DNA of 64,000 nt from Microcebus murinus (lineage: Eukaryota > Chordata > Mammalia > Primates > Cheirogaleidae). The notes beneath the pieces are model-generated. The model was given only the letters and a program-made list of their open reading frames with translations. It had not been told where the DNA came from and searched no databases. Positions 1-12,345 of the stretch are shown in pieces (the first letter of the stretch is position 1; every line of letters starts with the position of its first letter). Made by a program: the position numbers and the translations under genes. The stretch is from positions 37,306,501 through 37,370,500 of the forward strand of contig NC_134108.1 in NCBI RefSeq assembly GCF_040939455.1. The letters are read 5' to 3'.

Positions 1-1797
1 ATAAAAAAAAAAAAAAGGAAGAAGAACAATGACAAACATAACAGTATTAACTTTATCATTTTCATCTATTTAAAACTTGTACCATAATTGTATTGACAGA
101 ATCATAAAGTGAACGAAAACTTAAAATTCATATTATGTCAGTTTAAAAAATATAAAAGATCATATTTTAACTGGAAATTTGCATAACGTTATGAATTAAC
201 ATAGCTTCTCATTTTTTTGATCAAAGAAAGGAAAAAATATAAAAAATTGTGTTTCTTCTTGAATTTTCTGTCTATTAAAAATGTGAGCAAAATTCAACTA
301 ACTTGTATCAAATCTCAGTAAAATTACTCTTTGAGTTTCAAGATACCAAGCAAGTATGTGTGATGCTGTGTACAGAAAACACTCTGTAACATGCCTACAG
401 AGGTGAATCTGAGGTGCAAAAGCAATTCTTCAGATGTTTTCCACTTACTGGGGATAGAAAGCCTTCCTGAGGTTAAAAAACTGGATGTTAGTGGATAAAA
501 AACATATCAACTTTCAGGTGGGCCACTCCTAAACGCTCATAATTCGTTTACTCTCCTGCAAATCATTATTCCAAAGGTTTGATTCACTTGTAGCTCCACT
601 TGGGTCTTAAATCTCATTTCAAAGCACTTCAATCATTCATCCATTCTAAGAACTACCATTAGGAGTGATGACGCAAAAATCAATGAGAGGATATGATATG
701 AGTTTTTTCTCATTTTTTCTCCTTTAAGTACTACCTCAAGTACAGTCTGTGAAATCTTTCTTATAGGGTATTTTTTTTTTTTCCATCTTGGTATCATCTC
801 CACTAAATTGAGTTCATGAACTTGGGATCTGTTTTCCCATAGGTTTATTTCAGAAAAGAAAGGAGATTTGTTATCACTATTGTTAATTTCTACCTAAAGT
901 TATTTTGAAATATTAATTAATTTATTTACCACTGATGTTCCTTATAGACTTTTTTTCCTTCTCCTAGTTGCGATAATCTTACCAACTTTTTAATCTTTTA
1001 AAAATATAGGCCAAGATTGATCACTGTTATCTAAAAAATAATTGTACTAGTCCTGTTTGATGATTACCACCTACTAAAATGTACTCTTGAATGTATTTTG
1101 ATTTTCTTTTTCCTGGGTTATCACAGAATTTTATGTTATTTCTCTTATTTTGTAAAGAGAAGGATAGTACTATTTTATGATTAAAGAAAGAAAAAGCATA
1201 TACTTTATTAACTAGGATACTTAATTTTTCATGCAGTCTTTTTCTTTCCCCAATACCTAAAAATTGTGTTATGAATTGGATTTATACTATAAGTATCCTA
1301 TGTACATATCTGTTTGAAGAGTTCAAACTATTTTTTTAGTTTAAAGAATTCGGTTACACCAACAATGTTTTTACTATAATGAAATCACTTAATCACTTTA
1401 TTTGCTGTAGATCATCTTTCTCTCAATTTTGCTAATGGGGCAAAATAGCTTCTACTTATATTAATAAATTATAGTATGTGCACCTCTTTTCCTGTATTAG
1501 AAGAAATAAATTAATTGATGAAAAAGGATACTGAGAGAGTCATAGAATTCTTTTTTCGTTGTTGTTACCTGGAAATATTTTAGCCTAATGTACATGCTTA
1601 TTAAATGGAAACAAATGCCTACATTTATAGAAGAGTTAGTCCTTAAACCTTTGTTTCTGTGTTTAATCCTGCCTTTCTAGCCTTTCTTTAGAGTAATAGG
1701 AATAGTCATAGTCAGAGTCATAATCATATCGTTAGTAGTGGAGATGATGATAGTAGTAATGAAGATGGTGATGATGAAATACTAGTAATGTTGTAGT

Positions 1798-1905
1798 TTA
1801 ATAGTTGTATTTCCATTTATTGAATAATTACCATGTACCAGGAAATGTGCATGAGTTTGCATGAGTTATTTCTCTACCATTACAAACCTGCAAATTGAGC
1901 CTTTC
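1798..1905 (-). repeat. Possible MIR relic
   Basis: TTTATTGAATAATTACCATG and TACCAGGAAATGTGCATGAG resemble reverse-strand MIR. The similarity is short and degraded. Confidence 0.4.
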
Positions 1906-3205
1906 CGGTCTTATTCATCAGATATAGATGCTTCTCACTCAGAGGTGTAGTGTAATAGTGACCTTCTGGCCATTCAAGTGATGCAGGGAAGAGTCAGGAG
2001 TTAATCCCAATCTCTTTTCTCTAAAACTCATGGCATAACATTTTGCTGTACTGTTTCTATGCAAAAACTAGACAACTGAAAGGAAGACTTGGGAAGGCAG
2101 AGTAAGAGATTGTCAGATGGAAAGGAGAACTTTAATTCCACTCTGAGGCCCTCAAGGAACACAAAGAGCTGCTTTTCGTCCTGAGAGACTAAAATCATTC
2201 TATTATTATTCATCACATTCTAAGAGTAACTACAACTACTCTTTCTGGTTAGGCAAAATTAAGTTTATGAAAAATGTTAAGGAAATTTGAAATTTAGATT
2301 TGCTTTTTCTATACAACACACAGAAATGTTGCAAATTTAAAATGAATAATAGAACTGAAACAATGTAATTATGTATATTAGAATATGATCAATGAAAATT
2401 TTCTCTTTCTTGATATGTAATTCTTAAATTATTATAGACAATGCAGTCCATATTAGTCTATATGAAAATATTTTATCTCTACTTCTGGCAAAAATATGTG
2501 AATTGATAGAGACTTTTTTCTCCTAAGTATTCAATTATTTACTTCACATCTGTGTAATTTGGGATTCAAAATGCTATTAAGTCGCTTTAATTTTCTGGTT
2601 GAACTTTAATTGTTCTTAAATGTAACATGAAATGATTGTTTCAGATGATCTCTAAGTGACCTCTAGATTTAACTTTCAATGAGTCAAGGGTGGTGATGAT
2701 AATCAGATATATCTGTTCTATCTTGAGGGGGACGTTAGCAATACAACGGCAACAACTTCATAGGAGAAAAATGAAAGAGTTACAAAATGTATTAAATGTT
2801 CATTCTGCATATTAAAAATACCATTAAAAGGAAAAGGTAAAGAATCAAAGGAGAAGATTGCAACATAAAGTTTAGATAAAGTCTTACTATCTTATGTGTG
2901 GATACAACTTTATAAAGAACCAAAAGGAGGTTTATAGAAAATAGAGGAAAAAAAAAACCTGTAAGGAAAGAAATGCAAAGGAAAAATAAACATATGGAAT
3001 GTAAAGGAAATGCAAAGGAAAAATAAAGCTCATCTTTAGTAATCAAAATATTGCAAATAAAATTCAAATTTCTTCTTATGTGATTGCAAATATCTTAAAT
3101 ACTGGTAATACTTAGTATTGTCAAGTATAAAGAAATAAGACTATTGGCATATACAATTTTCAAAAATATATTAACTTTCAAATGAATATATATATTCTCT
3201 AATGG

Positions 3206-3229
3206 CACAATCTCTTTTAAGAGATTGTG
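3206..3229. repeat. Short palindrome
   Basis: Perfect 11-bp arms CACAATCTCTT and AAGAGATTGTG around TT. It sits at the edge of the old LINE relic. Confidence 0.85.
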
Positions 3230-3244
3230 TAATTTGTCCCAAAA

Positions 3245-3665
3245 ATTCTATATTTAGGCATTTCTCCTAAAATAACAAATATTAATCTATGTTGAGAAAA
3301 TTTCTGCCATGTCCCAAAGTAGGAAATTTTTTGACTAAATTATGCACTGTCATAAAATGACATGCCATGTAGTCACTTACATGATATTTTAAGAAGTACA
3401 TGATGACAAGAGAGCATGCTTATTATACATTGCCTAGTTAAAAAACATAAAGGACAGTGTGATGATGACTTGTCAAATAAATCATATTTATATATTTATA
3501 TGTATGTCCAAAAGATTATGTGCAAATAGAACAAATTAACAGTAGTTATTTCTGGATGGTGAAATTTAAAATGATATTTACCTATTTATTCATTTATTTT
3601 GTTATTTTTATATTTTTTGAAATTTTTCTAATGAGCATGTAAACTCTTAAATCAGGAATAAAAAA
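3245..3665 (+). repeat. Old LINE 3' end relic
   Basis: GCATTTCTCCTAAAATAAC near the start, TTAACAGTAGTTATTTCTGG, ATGGTGAAATTTAAAATGAT, then TTTTTCTAATGAGCATGTAA and an A-rich end. This is the usual order of an old LINE 3' end. Confidence 0.5.
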
Positions 3666-4113
3666 ATTACTGGATATAATAAGATTTCCCAACATTATTC
3701 TCTTAGATGTTCTGTGCCCCCACCCCACCTCCAAAAAAACCCCAAACAACAATAACAACAAAAAACCAGGAATGACCTCAATAGAAGGGTCAAACATGCA
3801 TTTAAACCAAGATATCCAGAAGATGTTTCATCCATTTCAAGTATTTTATCACTATTTTGATTCTCAGCCAGAGGACTTGGGAGATGAGAAATGCTGATTA
3901 TATGAGCATATGGGTTTCAGGGTGAAGGGTAAAAGCTGAGGAAGACATAATTTGGCAATGGGCAAGGAGGGATTGTCCTGCCACTGAAGAGTTGTGCTCT
4001 AATGTAGGAAATGGGATAAACATCTTATAAAACACCCAGATAGTCTGTGTTTTTTGTCATCAATATTTGATGTGAACTTCTAAATGTTATTTTCCTTTCA
4101 AATGTTTGATTAG

Positions 4114-4323
4114 GAAATGCATCTACAATCACGACTGTGATAGACAGCAAGAATGGATCTGTGCCCAAATCCCCTGGAAAAGTGCTGAAGAGAACAGTCA
4201 CAGAAGACATAGTGACGACATTCAGCTCCCCTGCAGCCTGGCTTCTGGTCATTGCTCTGATAATCACATGGTCAGCTGTTGCCGTTGTTATGTTTGATTT
4301 AGTGGATTACAAAAACTTTTCAG
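4114..4323 (+). CDS. TRDN: Triadin exon 2: cytosolic end, membrane span, luminal glycosylation site
   Basis: This exon encodes triadin residues about 8-78 if exon 1 supplies seven codons plus one base, as in human. Triadin is a single-pass junctional sarcoplasmic-reticulum protein that anchors calsequestrin near the ryanodine receptor and takes part in muscle calcium release. The exon runs from acceptor AG (4112-4113) to donor GTAAGA (4324). It is 210 nt: two bases, 69 codons, one base. The translation contains VIDSKNGSVPKSPGKVLKR (cytosolic), a hydrophobic span starting AWLLVIALII and ending VVMF (about residues 48-67), then DLVDYKNFS, whose NFS sequon matches the known luminal N-glycosylation site (Asn75). 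It is almost identical to recalled human triadin; visible differences include Ile for Thr in the STTTT stretch and Val for Ile in the membrane span. Identification is very secure from length, phase and sequence. Confidence 0.97.
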
Positions 4324-7165
4324 GTAAGATGCACAAAATTTGGCTTTTAGCTTAAAAGAAACAATGTTCTCCCCAGTTCTAGTTTTGTTTCTCTTCACAC
4401 CATTTTAGTGTAAGAAATAAAATATGCCATGAATGTGCTTGAGGGTCACTGAAATCATTTTCTTTCTTCTTTTTTTCTATTTTCTTTCTTTGTTGTACTC
4501 ATTGATTTCTAGTGACTTTGATATTCTTATTTTAGAGCTGAGCAAAGGCTAAATGTTGCAATTTCACAAAAATACTGATTAAAACGCTTAGGTGAAGATT
4601 CAGTTGCTGGACTGGTACTTTGTCAAGCATTAATAAAGAATAATACATAGGCTTTACACTGGCAATATGAAACCAAACGAAACAAAAAACTTTTAGATGA
4701 ATGGAAGATATTATTAAGTACTTTAAAGTCTCTCTGTCATTTGCCCCCAACCTTCTTTTCCAGACATACTTTTTGCTCCTCCCACCAAACCATCCTATTT
4801 TGAGTTTCTGAAAATAAAGGATGTTAAAAGGATTGTCCCAGAATTAGTTGTAATGAAAGATTACATCTTGAGTGTTATGTATCCTTATGGCTTTGGAGTA
4901 AATAGGACTAATACAAGTTAGAAAACATAGATTTTCTTTATGGCCCATCCAGTCTTTGAGTACATTGTTTTTTTTTCTTTGTCCAAAGACTTTTTGTATT
5001 TTTAAAATCATATTTATCTATTTCCGCATCTGGAACTCTCTATTAATGGTGAGTTCCTTGAGAAAAGGAATCAGTCAGGTACTTAATAAACATTAATAAA
5101 CATAAAAAAATCACTTTTTACCACAAGCAAAAACATTTCATTAACCTTTTAATGTGCTCTTTCATATATACTGTTCCTTCCCCTATTTTCTTTCTCCAAT
5201 AGGAGTAGAATCAGTAGGGACCAGTTACTATAAATACTATAATTAATGACATTCTGTATATCAGAGATCGCCGATTTCTCATTATGGAATTTTACTCATT
5301 TAACAATTACTTATCTGGTATTTACTATATATGTCAGGAAATGCTTATGCTACGTATGTCAAAAGAAATACAGTATAAATATGGTGAAATCATAGAACTC
5401 TGTTATTTGGCTTTTTTGGCATGGGAATGTGGTTGAGGTGACTCTGCCAGCTGTATCAGTGGTAGCTAAAGTCGACATCGTCTAACTGGTGGAAGTCTCA
5501 TGCTGTCAACCAAACCAAAAAGGCTATTCATTTAGAGCCATAAATGTCTGCTCTAAGTAGGCAATAATTTTAGTATAAAATGTAATGTAAGCTCTTAAAA
5601 AATACAGTTGAAATGCCTATAATATAAAATGATGACTGAGAATTCTAAGTGAAAAACACTTGGTTACATTACTCCAGATAATTTTATTTCCCTTGACACT
5701 ACATTGACCACAGTATTTCGCTATCAGATGAAATGCCAGTGACACAGGCGTTGTCTGTAGCACTTAGTTACACTGGTCCAGTGGAAACTCCACTGCGGAT
5801 TGTAAGTGTGCCTTCCATTTAAGTTGTCTAATCTGAAAACCTAAATAGAGATAGCTGTGCTGTGCATTTTCAAAAAAGAGCAAACTTTTTCTCATGGTAA
5901 TTTCTGTAGTACACTTATAAAATTGTTAACTCTACAAAGATTTACATTCAATTCTTAAAATATACCTATTTAAGGTATATGAATGAAAGAACTATAATTT
6001 ATGATCATATTTGGTTCTAAAGTTTAAGCAAATTATTGCTTCAATAAGAGTTTCATAATGTAAAGGAAACTCATGTTTCTTATGTTAATTTTAACATCAA
6101 ATTTTAATATCAAATTTGAATTGATACAATTCAAACTTTTGCTAGGGCTTAATATTATTATCGCTATGAGTTTTTTGTGGTACACAATAGTCTTAGAAAC
6201 AAGTAATTGCTATTGTTTAAAAAAACAAGACCAGAGGTAGAAGAAAGCATGATGGAAATGATTCTGAAGGCCAGGGAGTGCAGCTGTTGTTGGGTCTTAA
6301 ATTACTCTCTGGCACTTTAGGAAAGTAGGTAAATACTTTGAAGTCATTAAGAAATTGTTCATAGAGGAATGAAAATCTATCTTCATAAGCACATACTGTA
6401 CTGAATTGAGAAGAATGATTCTCCTCTGGGCAACCTTCATAATTCCTTATTTACAGAATTTGATCTGATTTACTGGTATATTATCTACTGTGGAGCACGT
6501 GCAGAATTGGCTTTTATGTGCTTCTTTCATAAAATTAGGGTTCTCTCTATAGCTCTATAACCTATAAGCTAGCATGACTAGAAACAAATTTCCTTGTCTA
6601 TGAAATGGGGGTAGCACCTTGCTTTGTATGCCGCAAAATCTGTGACTTTGATGTTCCTTATCATATAAGACAAATTTGAGGGCACCAGACTAACAAACAG
6701 GGAAAGAGATTTCACCTGTCCTTCATTTGTTACTAAATATTAATATAACATCCAAACAATAGTCAAATAATATTATGGTGTAATTGTCAGGGTTTGGTCA
6801 TAGTAGCCAAATCACTCCGCGTGATATAAAATAGCGGATTTATTACATGGATTATGAATTCCTGGCAGCTGACTAAGCCATCTACTTCAGGCTGTTGCAA
6901 TGGATCTGGCACTGAGTTGAAGGTTAGCAGGGTGGAAATTGGGAAGGGCAGATGCACAGAATAGGGGAGACTAAGGGCAAACTGGACCTGACAGGGACAA
7001 ACTAGAACCCTCATTTGTCTCTTACCACTTCAAATTACAATGATGTAGATGAGCTACAGGATCAATTAGTGCCCTTCACCACAAACTGTGCACACACCTA
7101 GCCAGGATTTGGAGATGCTAAAGGAGCCGACCCAATGGGAGCTGGAGTGATGTGCAGCTGTTGCC

Positions 7166-7232
7166 ACATCTACACACATTACACACATTACACACATTAA
7201 CAAGGGCATCTACACACATTAACAAGGGCATC
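7166..7232 (+). repeat. Compound tandem repeat
   Basis: ACACATTAC is repeated about three times, then a ~25-bp unit ending TTAACAAGGGCATC occurs twice. It lies in a GC-richer, unclassified segment (6780-7430) that may itself be an old repeat. Confidence 0.85.
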
Positions 7233-8129
7233 AGCGTATCTGGGATCCAGTGCATGAGCTGCAAAAGCACCTGCCCCACACTAGCCTTTAAAGAATAAAC
7301 AGTGGCTTCACTATTACTTCCCTTTTGCCTTTCAGAGCTAGCATAAATTTCTCTTGTGTCCAAATGTTATCTGGAAATGCACATATAAGGGAATCCTGGG
7401 AGCTGTAGTACCAGCTTACTGATTTGACAGTGTACAAAGTCATCGTATAGGACAGCTAATAGAATTTATCATCCAAAACAAGATACCTGTGAGAATGAAA
7501 TGGAGAGCAATTCAAATTCACCTTAGGACAAGAAACACAAACCAAGATGTGTGATCTCCCTATTATCTACTACGTTGCCTTTAGTTCTGTCCTGAAAGAT
7601 GAATGCTTCCAGAAACCCCAAGAGGGGCAGAGTAACATTGCTGTCTTAGTAAATGGAGGCTAAGAGCTCAAAAGGGCTGCTGGAGGTCTTTGGCTGCTGG
7701 CTCCAAAACTTTTGCAGATTCAGCCAAGTAGCCCTTCCAGAAAATGGAGGGGTGCCCTGACAATTTATAACTCTTTCAGGACCAGAATTTGTGGGCTTTG
7801 GTTGAACTTCCTTACAAACTTCTTTTGTTTTATTTATAAAGGGACACTTTTCTCTCTAACTGATAAGAAATGCAAACAAATAGAATCTTACATGAATACA
7901 AACTAAGGCTTTAGTAGAGGTTAATGATTTTCTCCTAGGTCAGAATGTACAGGAATAAATAGTAGTAACTCTTAGGTTTTCTTGCCTCAGAACAAGGATC
8001 ATAGTTTATTAGCATCTTCATCCATATGAGAAAATAAAAAACCATTATATAGTTTTACTACTCTGTCTCAAAACACATTTGGTAAGTTTTGCAAGCATTC
8101 TACAAAACATACTTGTTTCAAACCAATTT

Positions 8130-8212
8130 TGTGAGAGTTAGATAAGATAATATATGTAAAACATACATGCCTGGCACATAGAAGGCACTCGTTAAATGTA
8201 ACTTGAATTTAA
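8130..8212 (+). repeat. MIR/L2 3' end relic
   Basis: AGATAATATATGTAAAACAT followed by TGCCTGGCACATAGAAGGCA matches the MIR 3' portion. Confidence 0.65.
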
Positions 8213-9229
8213 ATCTTATTACTGGTAAGTAAAATCAGTAATCTGAGAATATAGCCAGAAAGGACATGATGGTAGGAAGCATCAATTTCTTATGAAAGTC
8301 TTGCAGCCATCTCCTGATGTGCTTTTAAATAGATTTTCTAATGAGGTGTGCCATTTATCTACCGCTCTTGGAAATTAATTTCCCTGATATTTTTTTTCTT
8401 TCTTTGGCACTTAGCCCAGTTAAGCAGGTGCACTGTTTGTCAGGCTAGAAGCTTAGCAGAGTGAAATCATTTAGGGAAGGCCCAAAGTCAGTCAGAAAGT
8501 AAAAATTTAATATTGAATTACATTATATATATATATGTATGTGTATACTATATATGAATATGTTGTTACATTTTAGGAGACTTGAAAGACTGAGACACTA
8601 AATGCAACATTTTAAACACTGTCAGTTCTTGTGTGTACTAAGTTTTGAAGAATAGTTGACATTTTATGTGCTTCTTACTCTGATTCAAGTCTTATCTCAA
8701 TTACCATATTTTGTGATCAGTGTCCCAGGCCTATTTGGTCCTCTTGGTCACTACACTTAAAAGAATGCATTTTATTACTGAACTCCAGTCTGCCTGTGAG
8801 TGCTTTAAGGAAGCAGAGAGCTCTGTAATTCAATGATTCCCAGACCCTAATAAAAGTTATTGATCCCCCATGAAATGAGGAAACAGATAAAGAAAATATA
8901 TTCATGTTAAAGAAGAGTTCTTAATTCTTAGATTATATGTTCCTACATTTTTTTGTCTTAACATTCTCTTTTGAAATTATGGTAAAACCAGATATTGTTT
9001 TTAAATGTAATTGTTTTACGAAATAAAAATTTGGCAATTCTGTTAGAACTCCCAGTTTTTCATGGGGGTAGATTTCAGGGTCAAGATATCCAAAAGTCTG
9101 AAACCAATGCTCTATACCACTTATTTGAACCTTAGCAAATGAGATCTTATGTTGGGATTTATAAATCTATCTATAAAATAAATACAATTATAAATTGTAC
9201 CAGCCATTACTACTCTAGTTTTTGAAAGA

Positions 9230-9680
9230 CTAGTCTTTATACATCCTTTGGTGTTATGCCTAAATTTACATCTCTAGAGAATTCTTTCCTGAACCTCCAA
9301 TGTAAATAAAGTCTTTCTATCAAAATTCCTCATTATATAATTTACTATTTACTCACAACAGTTATTACAAGTTGTATATATTTAATTGGGTGTGATTTTT
9401 AAAACATAAAAAAATTTTTGATAAAATTCAACATTTATTAGGGCATACTTTCTCATTCCTTACTTCTTTTTTCTATTTTCTCTTACTTTTAATTATTTGG
9501 AGTACATAATAATTGTATATCTTTATGGGGTGGGTGTGCTTTTTTAATATCTCTCTTCTCCACTGATCTGTTAGGTTTGTAAGAAAATTGTTTCATTTAC
9601 TTGATTTTTCTAGTGCCTAGAAGTGTTTAGCCCAAAGCATGAACTCAATAAACATTTGAATGAATGTGGAAATGAATGAA
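9230..9680 (+). repeat. L2 3' end interrupted by an L1 3' UTR relic
   Basis: 9230-9400 looks like L2 (TCCTGAACCTCCAATG), and 9550-9665 is its 3' end (TGAACTCAATAAACATTTGA, TGAATGAATG). Between them about 9475-9545 carries a minus-strand L1 3' UTR relic (AATTGTATATCTTTATGGGG). A TGAA/TAAA microsatellite follows at 9660-9718. Confidence 0.55.
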
Positions 9681-9829
9681 TGAATAAATAAGTAAATGAA
9701 TAAAGGAAGTAAATGAATACACTCCAAATGCACAGTAATTAGCAAAGTATTACTTTATATAATATTAGCTTACAATGATACCAATAGTGCTAAGATTCAC
9801 ATTTAAAGTATTTTTTAAAACTCTGTCTC

Positions 9830-9950
9830 CCTGATCATATTGTAAGCATTTCAAATGTAAGGATTGTCTTATTCATGTTATAATTTCCCTTGCCCTGCTT
9901 ACTGTCTGACACATACTGTTCTATAAAATTTGTATGATCCAAACAGAAGT
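9830..9950 (+). repeat. L2/MIR 3' end relic
   Basis: ATTGTAAGCATTTCAAATG, AAGGATTGTCTTATTCATG and GTCTGACACATACTGTTC match the general form of L2 3' ends. Weakly conserved. Confidence 0.45.
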
Positions 9951-10084
9951 TATTTGCTAATCTGTTTGGTATACATAGCAGGCAAATAAGCAAAAAGCAA
10001 ACAAAAACACGAGAAAGTAATAACCACCAAGGAACATCTGGGCTTCAAGAACAGAACCACAGTAGCTAAATGCAACCCCAGGAG

Positions 10085-10310
10085 ACTAGAGTACTGGGTT
10101 AGACTCCTGACTCTACCAATCAGCAGCTTTGTAACATGAAGCAAATTATTTATCCTGTGCGTCAGTTTCATCCTTTGTAGGTAAGAATAGTACCTGCTTC
10201 ATACGGTTGTCGTGAGCATTGAATGAGTTAATATATATAAAATACTTGGAATTACTTAGTGGCACACAGTAATTGTTAGATTAATTGTAACTAGTATTAT
10301 TTTAATTTAA
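10085..10310 (+). repeat. MIR SINE
   Basis: Core and 3' MIR sequence: CAGTTTCATCCTTTGTAGG, AATAGTACCTGCTTCATACG, GTTGTCGTGAGCATTGAATG and GAGTTAATATATATAAAATA. Confidence 0.85.
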
Positions 10311-11799
10311 TCTTCATGATCTTAAACATATTTCAATGCTTCAGAAAGATGAATAGGCATATTTGAAAAGATGAGTTGACTACATGAGTTCCAATTTCTA
10401 AATATCATGTGAATATGCATAAATTCTACCAATTACACAATAAAAAGTCAGTGATTAAAATATTATATTTCATGTTGAGAGAGCATGGAAACCATTAAAA
10501 TGGTTTATTAACTTATATAATGTTTGTAAGCACATAAGTCATGGCACTATATGCCACATTTTCATATGATGAAAAGAACTTTAAAATTATTTCCTCAGCT
10601 AACATTGAGCATTAGAATAGCTAAAGATAATAAATATATAATGTAGCTAAGAGTTTCCAAAACTAAACTTTGGCTTGATAAAACAAATATTTATTAAATG
10701 ATTAGGCAGGATATGATAATTGCTATATTATCTCTTCTCCACTGGTCTGCTAAATTTATAATATAGTTATTCAAGCAAGTCATCCAACTGGAGTACTATG
10801 ATATTTCAACTGTTTTTATATTACCAGAAAATTAATTCTGTTGAATGTTAGCTTGGAAACAAATGTATAGAACTCTATAAACCTACAGAAAACTAGTTTT
10901 TCCATTCCTTATTATATGTATAGGATTCAAATTTTGTTTATATTTAACATGTGCTTTTTTTAAGAAGTGGAAAGCAAATTGTTAATCTTTTTTCAATTTA
11001 TGTAATGGCCACAATTTTTATATATACTTATTAATAAAAGTATAATATGGTTACCCAATTTCCATGTAGATACTTGACATGAGTAAAAGAAGCCAAAGTT
11101 ATTTGTGATTTTTGCTTTGGACTATAAAGTGCCAGTTATTGGACATAGGTCGAGCTCCAGTTAGCTGGAAATATTCCAGGTTTATACATCTGCTGCATAA
11201 TTTTGCTGGTGAAAAATTGGTTGATTGGGGTCATTTGAGAGAGGTGAAGTGTACATCTATATGCATTCAGTCCTTTTGACACAAAAAGTAACAGTTGAAC
11301 AAAAGTAAAGAGCAACTTAGAAACATTGTCATGAAACTATCATATTGAAATAACCACAAAATTTTAACGAAGGATGCTTGTGTTTAATTTCATTAGGTTC
11401 TATACAAGTGCACATTTCTAAACTACTGAAGTAAGTTAATAGTAAAGATGAGTATGGGAAAATTTTAATTGAGAAAGTTTTAAAAAGCAGAGGGAAAATG
11501 CCCATGCCTCAGATATTGAAAGGCAAGGATTGGAGCCACAGTATGACTATTCAAATGTAGATTAGCAAAGTGACAGTCATTTCCTTCTGCAGTCAATAAA
11601 ACAATTAGCTCACCAAAAGTGCTTTTAAATCAGGATCCTAGTTTTTCTTTGATTTAAAAGCATCTAAATATCCAACATCTGCAAGTATTTTATTTTTTTC
11701 CAAAATTGCAAATCAAATGGGTTTTATCTTCCAACGTACTTCAGGAGTTTTGCAGCCCACCCTTTATTTTATTTTATTTTTTTACGATTCTCACTCTCT

Positions 11800-12165
11800 T
11801 AGTCTGTTTGGGCTGCTATTAAAAAATGCCATAAATTGGGTAGCTTATAAACAAAAGAAATGTATTCATCATGGTTCTGGAGGCTGGGAAAGTCCAATAT
11901 CAAGTTGCCAGCAGATTTAGTGTCTGGTCAGGACCTGCTTTTCAGCTCATAGACTTCCTGCTGTGTCCTTACATCTTGGAAGGGATGGCTGATCTCTCTT
12001 AGGACTCTTTTATAAGGACACTAATTCCATTCCTCTTGGCTTTGCCCTCATGACCAAATCACCCTCCAAAGGCCCCAAATCCAAATACCATAAACTTATG
12101 GTTAGGATTTCGACATACGATTTTTGGGAGGGCACAAACATTCAGACCAGAGAACTCACTAAAGG
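11800..12165 (-). repeat. Old MaLR-like repeat
   Basis: Begins TTAGTCTGTTTGGGCTGCTA and continues GGAGGCTGGGAAAGTCCAAT, then TTTTATAAGGACACTAATTC and GACCAAATCACCCTCCAAAG. This is a very common mammalian interspersed repeat. I place it with the MaLR-like LTRs with moderate certainty. Confidence 0.55.
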
Positions 12166-12226
12166 AGGGAGAGAGACTGGTTATTATAATCTATTAATAA
12201 TATGGGTAGTATCCAGAAGTCTGAGG

Positions 12227-12345
12227 GAGGGCAGAGAGAGAGAGAAAGGAATAGAAAGTGAAAGATAAAGAGGAAGAGAAAAAGAGAGAGAAAGAGAGAG
12301 AGAGAGAGAAAGAGAGGAGATGATGATGGGAGAGACAGAGTGAGA
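12227..12345 (+). repeat. GA-rich purine tract
   Basis: An almost pure purine strand following the 11.8-kb repeat. 12267-12320 is 54 bases without a pyrimidine, largely GAGA/GAAA units. It could form triplex (H-DNA). The matching open frame on the minus strand (S/L repeats) is a low-complexity artefact. Confidence 0.85.

Larger units (their letters stand above)
1..4113 (+). other. TRDN: TRDN intron 1 (3' part)
   Basis: AT-rich non-coding DNA that ends at the acceptor AG of exon 2 (AG at 4112-4113, preceded by a mediocre pyrimidine tract around 4089-4111). The first 16 bases are an A-run that may be the tail of a repeat outside the window. Supportable content is a weak MIR relic (1798-1905), a GAT/AGT-rich stretch (about 1735-1780), an old LINE end (3245-3665), a 20-bp unit present twice (2971-2990 and 3008-3027) and a C/A-rich low-complexity patch (3715-3770). 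No exon-like open frame with splice signals was seen; the remainder looks like unique or unrecognisably old sequence. Confidence 0.8.
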
